Origin: Promethearchaeota archaeon
Lineage (GTDB): Archaea > Asgardarchaeota > Lokiarchaeia > Sigynarchaeales > SOKP01
Length of the DNA: 21,271 bases
Reading direction: 5' to 3'
Assembly: GCA_004524515.1 (NCBI GenBank)
Contig: SDNV01000041.1
Span: 1 to 21,271 of the forward strand
The position numbers and the translations under genes are program-made. Positions 7,878 through 14,848 of the stretch are shown piece by piece. Every line of letters starts with the position of its first letter. Position 1 is the first letter of the stretch. Under the pieces are notes generated by a model. The model was not told where the DNA came from and searched no databases. It saw only the letters and a program-made list of their open reading frames with translations.

Positions 7878-9323
7878 ATGATCATAAGTTCAATTATCGT
7901 TGCCAGTTGTTTTGTTGGAGTCATTATTTTAATTGTTACCGAGAAATTAAATCGGGCTATCGCTGCTCTAACGGGGGCAACTATAACATATTTTGTTCTT
8001 ATTTATATTGAAGGTTTTGAATTCCCTGTAATTGTAGATCTTCTTTTTGGGACTGAAAGAGATGGTTATGTAAATTTACATTCATTAGTTCTTATAATAG
8101 GCATGATGTTCATTGTCGCTATCTCCAATGAAGCGGGTTTATTTCAATTCTTAGCAATAAAATTAATTAAATTATCGAAAGGGAAACCTATTCGTTTAAT
8201 GCTAATTTTATGTTTGCTATGTGTGTTTATATCTGCTATCTTGAATAATATTCTCGCAGTAATTATACTTATTCCGCTAACAATCACAGTTTCACGTATA
8301 TTAAATATCGATCCAACTCCTTATATTTTAACTGAGGCGGTCATTGTAAATCTTGGTGGTTCAATATTCCTTATTTCTTCAATTCCAAATATTTTAATTG
8401 CTACTTATGCGGGAATTACATTTATAGATTTTTTCTTAAATGTTGGTCTTATTTCATTAATAATTTTGATATTTACATTAGTATTTTTTGTTTTTTTATA
8501 TAAAAAAGATTTGGTAATTCCTAAAGAAGGTGTTTCAGTTTTAGAAGAATTTAATGTTTGGAATCTTGTACAAAATAAAACTCTAATGTTGGAATGTATT
8601 GGTGCCCTTTCATTATTAATGATTTTATTTATTACAATTCCCTCTTCAATTATTTCTCCCGATATGATCGCGTTAACTATCGCACTTTCATTAATTATTA
8701 TAAGTAGATTAGAACCAAAAGAATTAATTTCAAAAATCGATTATGAGTTAATTCTGTATCTTCTCGGTATTTTTATCATAGCCGGTGCTCTTGAAACCTT
8801 AGGGCTTCTTGAAATCATTGGAACAGGATTATCCAGCATTGGAGGGGGAGATTTACTTATTCAAATGATTTTAATTCTATGGTTTTCAGCTTTGTTAAGT
8901 AGCACTATTGATAATATTCCTATCACAAAAGTTCTTATTCCCGTCATCGGAACGATGTCTAACAATGTAACACCCACAAATAGAAATCAACTATATTATA
9001 GCCTCGCAATTGGTGCCAATTGGGGAGACAACCTAACTCCCTTAGGTGATAATATTCTTGTTATAAATCTAGCTGAGCAAAATAAGCGTCCAATCAGTTT
9101 TAAATTGTTTTTTAAGTTAGGATTTTTCACTACTATTTACCAATTAGCAATAGTGTCTCTTATCTTTATCCTTTTTTTTAATTTTTATCTTGGTGTATCG
9201 ATAATATTACCCATTTTATTTTTAATAATAATTTTTTTTGTCATTAAAAAGTCTGCGGGTAAGAAAGTGGGGTCAAAAATTGATAAAGTTATTAATAAAT
9301 TTAGAGAATTAGTCATTAAGTAA
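7878..9323 (+). CDS. ArsB/NhaD-type (ion transporter superfamily) permease, copy 2
   Basis: From the ATG at 7878 this gives 481 residues. A TTG at 7869 would add three and exactly match the 484-codon frame of copy 1, but neither start has a ribosome-binding site. It aligns with copy 1 end to end without obvious gaps and is about two-thirds identical by eye. All motifs are kept: NEAGLFQF, NNILAVIIL, NLGGSIFLISSIPN, STIDNIPIT and GANWGDNLTPLGDN. About 11 membrane helices and a basic amphipathic tail (KIDKVINKFRELVIK) are shared. Same operon as copy 1 and the Roadblock-like gene. The two permeases may act as a heteromer or have diverged in substrate; the sequence does not decide. Confidence 0.87.
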   Translation: MIISSIIVASCFVGVIILIVTEKLNRAIAALTGATITYFVLIYIEGFEFPVIVDLLFGTERDGYVNLHSLVLIIGMMFIVAISNEAGLFQFLAIKLIKLSKGKPIRLMLILCLLCVFISAILNNILAVIILIPLTITVSRILNIDPTPYILTEAVIVNLGGSIFLISSIPNILIATYAGITFIDFFLNVGLISLIILIFTLVFFVFLYKKDLVIPKEGVSVLEEFNVWNLVQNKTLMLECIGALSLLMILFITIPSSIISPDMIALTIALSLIIISRLEPKELISKIDYELILYLLGIFIIAGALETLGLLEIIGTGLSSIGGGDLLIQMILILWFSALLSSTIDNIPITKVLIPVIGTMSNNVTPTNRNQLYYSLAIGANWGDNLTPLGDNILVINLAEQNKRPISFKLFFKLGFFTTIYQLAIVSLIFILFFNFYLGVSIILPILFLIIIFFVIKKSAGKKVGSKIDKVINKFRELVIK

Positions 9324-9353
9324 AATTCCTTAATTGTAAATAACCTACAAGAG

Positions 9354-9361
9354 TTTTTTTT
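9354..9361 (+). terminator. T8 tract after the permease operon
   Basis: Eight T lie 30 bases downstream of the copy 2 stop, in the gap between two convergent genes. This is a plausible archaeal oligo-T terminator. No hairpin is visible. Confidence 0.4.
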
Positions 9362-9457
9362 ACAACAAATGGCGAATTGACTTAAAGGTATTGTAAACTT
9401 CTAATTCAATTTCACATTTAATTATTAAGAAAGATTTAAACTCTCTTATGACTGTTT

Positions 9458-10045
9458 TTATTTTTTTAGTCTTTTTAAAAGATCATATCGCATTTTTGAT
9501 TCAAATGGGAATTTACCGCCGGTGACAGATTGAATCTGTTGAATTGATATAAATGCATTTGGACTCAATTCTCTAATTATCTCAAGTATTTTCGCTTTAT
9601 TTTTACGTTTTATAACCGTGATTACTACTTTTACATTTCCTTTTGCCCCTTCGGCGGTTACTGAAGTTAAGCCATATCCCCGACTTTTTAGGGTTTTGAT
9701 TAAAGTATCCGGATTTTCACTTAAAATTAATTGAAGATTTAGCAGACCTAAAGAAATTTTATCCTCTATAATTAATCCAACATAATTTCCTAAGGCAAAC
9801 CCACCAGCAAAGGCAATATAATAAAGTATATTCGTTAGATTGTTAAAAATTTGGCCAATAGCTAAAAGCCAAATAAAAACCTCTAAAAAACCGACTAGAG
9901 GTGCAATATTTTTTCTTCCTTGAGATATGAAAACAATTCTTAAGGTACCTAATGATACATCTGCGACTCTAGCTACAAATATTAATAATGGAAGAACTAA
10001 TAACCCAAAAAAGGGATTTTCGAATAATTCAATCAATAATGTCAT
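9458..10045 (-). CDS. DUF5698/DUF2179 (UPF0316-type) membrane protein
   Basis: The protein has 195 residues. Three helices (about 12-33, 48-66, 72-92) carry the family's marks: RVADVSLGTLRIVFISQGRKNIAP and, after the second helix, IAFAGGFALGNYVGLIIEDKISLG. A small cytoplasmic alpha/beta domain follows (about 105-190, DUF2179: LIKTLKSRGYGLTSVTAEG, VVITVIKRKN, FISIQQIQSVTGG). The C-terminal fold resembles small ligand-binding domains, but the family has no established function, so none is given. Its length is usual for the family. TATAAAT at 10064-10070 lies 19-25 bases before the ATG with no Shine-Dalgarno site, implying a leaderless message. It is codirectional with PEP carboxylase upstream, but the 118-base gap and its own TATA box suggest separate transcription. 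Confidence 0.88.
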   Translation of the reverse strand: MTLLIELFENPFFGLLVLPLLIFVARVADVSLGTLRIVFISQGRKNIAPLVGFLEVFIWLLAIGQIFNNLTNILYYIAFAGGFALGNYVGLIIEDKISLGLLNLQLILSENPDTLIKTLKSRGYGLTSVTAEGAKGNVKVVITVIKRKNKAKILEIIRELSPNAFISIQQIQSVTGGKFPFESKMRYDLLKRLKK

Positions 10046-10063
10046 AGTATAAAATTAAAATTT

Positions 10064-10070
10064 ATTTATA
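10064..10070 (-). promoter_or_regulatory. TATA box for the DUF5698/DUF2179 gene
   Basis: TATAAAT on the minus strand lies 19-25 bases before the ATG at 10045. The spacing fits a leaderless transcript. Confidence 0.45.
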
Positions 10071-10163
10071 ATAATATTAAGAATGTCATTTCAAATTTAG
10101 TATTTTTCTCAAAATGATTCTTAAATCCCTAAAATATTGAATTTCAATTACATATATTAAACT

Positions 10164-11624
10164 TTACCCTAAGAATTTCCTTAAATTTGCCGCCATGACG
10201 ATCTGTTCTGTTAGGTCAATGACTTTGATTTTTTTTATCGACATCGTAATAAAATCCGTGATTTTTTTATGTTCTTCATGTTGTTCAAAATCTAAAGAAA
10301 GATTTTTTATTTTATCGTCAATATCCTTTGTTAAAAAGCCAGGTTCTGGATTATAATATTTCAAAGCATCTTTTAAATCCTCTTCGAAATTAGTATAATA
10401 GGTCTTAATAATATCCAGATCGTTAATATTCAAAGCATTCAACCCTAAAATTTCAGGAGGTATCCCTAAGGAATAGAGAGCTCCTGTAAAGGTAATTGCT
10501 CTTGGTAATATAACACTTTCACCCATACTACGAGAATATCCAAATAAACCAATATGTAATTTTCTTTTCCTTCTAGCTGGAAAAAATCTAGAGACTTTAT
10601 TGATAAATGGAGCTAAAATAATGATTTGTTTAGTATATTCTTTTATATATTTATGAATAATTCCAAGACATTTTTCACTGTCTATTAATTGAGGGCGTTT
10701 CATTTTTCGTTGACGCAACAAATCCACTGCATTTCTGACATCTCCTAAGGGATAATCATATTTAAATGCAGATTGGATTGTAAATGTTTGCACACTGGGA
10801 TATTCTTTTAAAACTCTTTCCGCAGTGTTAGGAGTTAGGTTTCCTCTGAAAGGGGCAGATCCTACTCCTATAATTGGGTAAATCGGCACATTAATTTCTT
10901 CTGATAATTTATTCATGTTCTGAAGTGCAATTTTATTTATTAAGACCGCTGAAATTAACCCATAGTTTAAAGCTGGATCTGAGCGAGCAAAAAAAATCCT
11001 TTGATATTCTACTTCTTTATCTTGTAAAAATATTTTTAAAATATTATGAGCATTAAGAATACTTTCCATATTTTCAACTAATGGAATAACATTAATTTTT
11101 TCAGGTGAAAATTTTCCAATCCATTCCGCTATAGTTATATCTCCATCTTTAAATGCTTTATCCTGTTTTCCAGCAACAAAATTCTTATAATATCGGTACA
11201 CTCTGTCAACACAACTAGGACTCGTTGTCATAGGCAAGATTACTTCAAAAATAGGAGCAATATTATCTTTATAGATTAAATTGGATGCATCGAAAGATCT
11301 TGGAATACTATCTAATGTTTCAATTAATATCTTAGCCTCAGCTTTCTCTATGGTAGGATTTGGAATCCTAAACGTTAAAAAAGTATCCTTCCCCAACCTA
11401 TTTTCATCAAAAAAAGGTTTATATTTTGTAAGCAGCTTTTTTACTACATAATTATCTATTTCTTTACCCTCACAGTCCCACATTTGCTCATCGCATCCAA
11501 TATGAGAGAACGCATAATAAGCTTCTATTATTTCTTCCTCTCCTCCAATCTCAGAACTTTCTGAAAAAAACGGAGCATTCACATTATCGGGATGCTGAGT
11601 ACTCATACATCTTGGTATTTTCAT
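10164..11624 (-). CDS. ppcA: Archaeal-type phosphoenolpyruvate carboxylase
   Basis: It converts PEP and bicarbonate to oxaloacetate and phosphate, an anaplerotic step feeding oxaloacetate for amino acid synthesis or a partial TCA route in the cytosol. The 486 residues match the short archaeal class, about half the size of bacterial/plant PEPC. Landmarks are IPRCMSTQHPDN at 3-14, HIGCDEQMWDCEGKE at 41-55, FARSDPALNYG at 212-222, GVGSAPFRG at 253-261, FTIQSAFKYDYP at 281-292, and GYSRSMGES at 362-370 followed by LPRAITFTGALYSLGIPPE. I start at the ATG 11622-11624 because the family begins close to IPRxMSTQHPDN. A TTG at 11633 would add only three residues. There is no clear ribosome-binding site; an A/T-rich TATA-like stretch lies about 20-30 bases upstream. 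No truncation is seen. Confidence 0.95.
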   Translation of the reverse strand: MKIPRCMSTQHPDNVNAPFFSESSEIGGEEEIIEAYYAFSHIGCDEQMWDCEGKEIDNYVVKKLLTKYKPFFDENRLGKDTFLTFRIPNPTIEKAEAKILIETLDSIPRSFDASNLIYKDNIAPIFEVILPMTTSPSCVDRVYRYYKNFVAGKQDKAFKDGDITIAEWIGKFSPEKINVIPLVENMESILNAHNILKIFLQDKEVEYQRIFFARSDPALNYGLISAVLINKIALQNMNKLSEEINVPIYPIIGVGSAPFRGNLTPNTAERVLKEYPSVQTFTIQSAFKYDYPLGDVRNAVDLLRQRKMKRPQLIDSEKCLGIIHKYIKEYTKQIIILAPFINKVSRFFPARRKRKLHIGLFGYSRSMGESVILPRAITFTGALYSLGIPPEILGLNALNINDLDIIKTYYTNFEEDLKDALKYYNPEPGFLTKDIDDKIKNLSLDFEQHEEHKKITDFITMSIKKIKVIDLTEQIVMAANLRKFLG

Positions 11625-11708
11625 AACAACCAATCTAGAGGTTTATTTTATTTTACTAATAAAATCTTATATTAATTTTAAATTCCAATCTTATTTATTG
11701 TTTTTTTA

Positions 11709-11999
11709 ATGAAAATTCTTTTTTTAAAAATTTTAGGGACATTTAACAAATTTGTTAAAGATTTTGTTATAATGGAATTTGCAAAACCAAAAATTTTAAT
11801 ATTCTTATTAGCTTTATTATATTCAGCCGAATGGGTTGGATGGTTTATTTTAAGAAATAAAATTAAAGGTAAGGTTAGTTATTTTAGTATAGGTTTGGCT
11901 ACAAAGATATTACCATATTCTGGAACCATTCCGCTTTATATTAACTTTGCAAGTAAAACAGATTATTTATTAATAAATAGAACGATCCTTGAATTTTAA
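11709..11999 (+). CDS. Small single-helix membrane protein, doubtful
   Basis: The frame encodes 96 residues with one clear hydrophobic segment (about 29-48: KILIFLLALLYSAEWVGWFI) flanked by Lys/Arg, and no recognisable family. There is no ribosome-binding site before the ATG. A second ATG at codon 22 would leave a 75-residue protein beginning just before the helix. It diverges from PEP carboxylase. The residue mix is plausible for a membrane peptide, but the length is near what chance gives in AT-rich DNA. Confidence 0.3.
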   Translation: MKILFLKILGTFNKFVKDFVIMEFAKPKILIFLLALLYSAEWVGWFILRNKIKGKVSYFSIGLATKILPYSGTIPLYINFASKTDYLLINRTILEF

Positions 12000-12090
12000 A
12001 TAAAATTTCGAAAATATTGGGGCTTATATTATTGGATTTTAATCAGAATATTGAAAAATTCATATTAAATTAGTAAAATGAGTGATATAC

Positions 12091-12432
12091 ATGAGTTTTA
12101 AATCCCAGAAATCTAATTTACCGAAATTTAGCCAAAAAGTGGAAGTCGAACAACAGTATTATATAGATAAACTAAAAAATTGTGCATACAATGAAAAAAT
12201 TAATAAAAATTTATTTAAAATTGAAATTTCATTAGGGGCTTTATTAGCACGGAAAAATATGGCATTTAATCAAATTGTAAATAAAATCAATAAATATTTT
12301 CTTTTAGAATTTATATGCGTGATCCTACAAGAACAGGGATTATGGAGAAAAAAATATTGTAATAATGGTTCTGTCTGTAATATAGAAAAAATGCTTCCAG
12401 CAATAAATGTCTATTTAAAAAAGAAAAAATAG
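12091..12432 (+). CDS. Small basic protein of unknown function
   Basis: The frame encodes 113 residues, lysine-rich and probably helical, with no membrane segment and no recognised motif. It has three cysteines, two near the C-terminus (KKYCNNGSVC). The ATG at 12091 is chosen over the in-frame GTG at 12082 because that GTG lies within a GTGAT ribosome-binding site placed just before the ATG. That site, and the soluble composition, argue for a real gene. It stands alone, with no operon partner. Confidence 0.45.
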   Translation: MSFKSQKSNLPKFSQKVEVEQQYYIDKLKNCAYNEKINKNLFKIEISLGALLARKNMAFNQIVNKINKYFLLEFICVILQEQGLWRKKYCNNGSVCNIEKMLPAINVYLKKKK

Positions 12433-12460
12433 GATTTTAAGCATTTAATAAAATTTAATC

Positions 12461-12574
12461 TTACTTTTTTATTAATCTCATTACCAATTTCTCTGGTAAA
12501 TAAAAACCCAAATAATATCCAATGGAACTTAGAATTAGAATAAATCGTATTACAACTAACGATATTGAAGTCAT
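12461..12574 (-). CDS. Candidate 37-residue single-helix membrane peptide
   Basis: An ATG at 12572-12574 opens a 37-codon frame ending in TAA at 12461-12463. The product has a hydrophobic stretch (ISLVVIRFILILSSIGYYLG) followed by a basic tail (LVMRLIKK), the usual look of small membrane peptides obeying the positive-inside rule. An AT-rich TATA-like stretch lies upstream but there is no Shine-Dalgarno site. Chance cannot be excluded. Confidence 0.3.
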   Translation of the reverse strand: MTSISLVVIRFILILSSIGYYLGFYLPEKLVMRLIKK

Positions 12575-12789
12575 TATAATAGTAATATATTATGTTTAAA
12601 ACCTATATTAAAGATTTTCCTGAAAAAACTTAAATGATTAAAGAAAAATGTTTAAGATCCAAATAGGAATTCAGAATTTATAGAAAAGAGAGAAAATGGT
12701 TGAAAGCAAAAATTATGGAAAAAAAATATATATAATTAATAATAATACTGTTTTATTAAGAAATTAATTACAATCGACTAGAATAAATA
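12575..12789. other. Noncoding stretch before the third permease
   Basis: This is AT-rich DNA with only frames of about 25 codons or fewer. It probably holds the promoter of the permease at 12790; TATA-like sequence occurs around 12725-12750. I see no repeat or structured RNA. Confidence 0.4.
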
Positions 12790-14088
12790 ATGAATTTACC
12801 GTTACTGATTATTATATTTATTATATTCATATTAATGCTAATTAGTTATTCATTTAAAGACATGGATTTTGTAGCCATTTCTTTAGGATGTTGTTTTTTA
12901 GCTGCAACAATTACCGGTTTAGTAAAGGGTCTAGAATTCTGGGTTTTTATAGGTTTTATCGAGTTCGAGGCGATCATTGTGATTTTAAGTATGAGTATAA
13001 TAACAAAAATTGCTCAGGATTCAAATATTTTAGAATATATCGCGGTTAAATTATTTAAAATTTCTAAAGGAAATCAGAGAACCTTTTTTTACCTAATATG
13101 TATAATAACAACGTTGTTGGCCTCGATAATAACGGATGTGGTAGTGGTGTTAATTATCGCCCCAGTTGTTATACGTTTATGCAGATATCTAAAAGTTAGA
13201 GCAGGAACTTATTTATTAGGTATGACGATTTGTATAAATATAGGTTCTATTATCACTCCCTTTTCAAGTGGTGAGAATATTATCATTTCAACTTATTTTA
13301 ATTTGGATACTTTGTATTTTATTCAATATTATTGGGGATTTTCATTTTTTCTCTTGTTTGTCACAATTTATTTAATCGATCGATTTCTATTGAGTAAAGA
13401 ACCTGCAATTGATGATTTGCAAAAAAGATTTGTTTTAGATTTAATAGATGCGAAGGTTATGATTAAAAACAGAACCATGTTTTATTTTAATAGCATTTCA
13501 ATTTTAATTACAATAATTCTCTTTGCAATTTTACCATATCTTTATTTAACCGCTGCTTTTTCGGCAGTATTTCTTGTCATAATCAATAAGAAATATACTA
13601 AAAAATCCATGACAGATTTATTAAAAGACGTTGAATGGGAAATCATTTTCTTTTTTATATCGTTATATGTAGTAATTGGCTGTCTTCTTGAAGCAGGATT
13701 TAAAGAACTTTTTGATGGTATTCCATTTGAGCAATTTAATCCCTTTGTATTGGCATTAATTATATTGGTAGCAGTTAGCTTAATATCTGGGGTTGTAGCA
13801 AATACCCCGACGGCATTAATTTTCATCCCAATCGTTGAATTATTAATTTTAGATTACGGATTTGCTCCAATTCCCTTATTATTTGCTTTAATTATTGGAG
13901 TTAACATTGGAGGGAATCTAATTCCTCAAGGTGCAGCATGTGATATGATGACTCTAAAAATCGCTCAAAAAAATGAGGTTGAAAATCTAAATTTCAGAAT
14001 ATTGTTAAAATATGGCGCTATATTTGCATCTATTCATATTGCTCTTTCTATTGCATATCTCTATTTTCTAGTTCTAATTTTTGGATAA
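12790..14088 (+). CDS. ArsB/NhaD-type permease, divergent third member
   Basis: The 432 residues form about 10-11 membrane helices in the inverted-repeat plan of the ArsB/NhaD/P-protein group. Motifs are FEAIIVILSMSII near 58, ILEYIAVKLFKISKGNQR near 80-97, the first-half hairpin NIGSIITPFSSGENIII, then in the second half ANTPTALIFIPIVELL and the hairpin GVNIGGNLIPQGAACDMM. It is closer to classical members than the two at 5749-9323: it keeps TP in the first hairpin and GGN in the second, but lacks the DPPN and DN signatures. It probably moves an anion or exchanges Na+/H+; the substrate is unknown. The ATG at 12790 has no ribosome-binding site. The MobA-like gene follows 84 bases later on the same strand. 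Confidence 0.84.
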   Translation: MNLPLLIIIFIIFILMLISYSFKDMDFVAISLGCCFLAATITGLVKGLEFWVFIGFIEFEAIIVILSMSIITKIAQDSNILEYIAVKLFKISKGNQRTFFYLICIITTLLASIITDVVVVLIIAPVVIRLCRYLKVRAGTYLLGMTICINIGSIITPFSSGENIIISTYFNLDTLYFIQYYWGFSFFLLFVTIYLIDRFLLSKEPAIDDLQKRFVLDLIDAKVMIKNRTMFYFNSISILITIILFAILPYLYLTAAFSAVFLVIINKKYTKKSMTDLLKDVEWEIIFFFISLYVVIGCLLEAGFKELFDGIPFEQFNPFVLALIILVAVSLISGVVANTPTALIFIPIVELLILDYGFAPIPLLFALIIGVNIGGNLIPQGAACDMMTLKIAQKNEVENLNFRILLKYGAIFASIHIALSIAYLYFLVLIFG

Positions 14089-14172
14089 AATTGTGTATTG
14101 AGAATAAATTAAAATATAAGGCAAGAATTATCGTAATTAATAGGTTACAAAATGTAGGATTTGGTTAGATTA

Positions 14173-14835
14173 ATGAATAATAACAAACAATTGGCATTTG
14201 TAGTTCTTATGGGTGGCAAAAGTACTCGATTTGGTGTAGAAAAACCAGTCATTAACCTCTTAGGGAAACCCCTAATTTTATATCAAATCGAAATTTTATC
14301 AAAAATAGATAGAGATATGTTTCTTATAGCTCATTCAGAAGAACAGATATATAATTACAAGAAACAGATTAATTTTCCAACAGATATTCATTTCGTTATA
14401 GATGACAAGGAGATCTTTCCCTTTCCTAAACTTTTTAAACCAATGTTAGGGATTTATTCTGGTTTTAGAGAATTAGACAATATGAATTTCCAAAAAGGGT
14501 TTTTATTATCATGTGATATGCCTTTAATTAAACCAGAAGTGATTCAATTCTTAATTAAAGAATCAGAAGGATTTGATTGTTGTATTCCAAGATGGAATAA
14601 TGGATTTTTAGAACCTTTTTTCGCTATATATCCCGTAAAAAAGACATATCAAAGAGCGAAATGGATTTTAGAAACCACAAATTATGGATTATTAAATCTC
14701 ATGGATAAAAGCTGGAATATTAATTATATATCTGTTGAGGATACCATTAAACCTTTAGATAAGAACCTAACTAGTTTTATAAATATTAATGGACCGATTG
14801 ATATAATGAAAGTAATAAATTTATACAATAATTAA
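14173..14835 (+). CDS. MobA-like nucleotidyltransferase (molybdenum cofactor guanylyltransferase family)
   Basis: This 220-residue cytosolic enzyme of the NTP-transferase fold probably transfers GMP from GTP to molybdopterin, making the guanine dinucleotide cofactor used by DMSO-reductase-type Mo/W enzymes. The N-terminal nucleotide loop reads GGKSTRFG at 14-21 with Lys24 following. The metal-binding motif is CDMP at 114-117. The C-terminal family marks FLEPFFAIYP and FININGPIDI are present. The length is normal. I start at the ATG 14173; a TTG at 14161 would only add MVRL. The related corrinoid guanylyltransferases share the fold, so the exact acceptor is not certain. It follows the third permease on the same strand at 84 bases; cotranscription is possible but unproven. 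Confidence 0.82.
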   Translation: MNNNKQLAFVVLMGGKSTRFGVEKPVINLLGKPLILYQIEILSKIDRDMFLIAHSEEQIYNYKKQINFPTDIHFVIDDKEIFPFPKLFKPMLGIYSGFRELDNMNFQKGFLLSCDMPLIKPEVIQFLIKESEGFDCCIPRWNNGFLEPFFAIYPVKKTYQRAKWILETTNYGLLNLMDKSWNINYISVEDTIKPLDKNLTSFININGPIDIMKVINLYNN

Positions 14836-14848
14836 AAAAATTAGAAAA

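Noticed and set aside
12000..12090. Partly repeated ATATTG/GAATATTG elements before the small basic protein gene
   Set aside because: They are short, inexact matches of a kind common in AT-rich DNA, with no consistent spacing.
13542..13826. Minus-strand frame of 94 codons
   Set aside because: It is antisense to the third permease and has no start signal or family resemblance.
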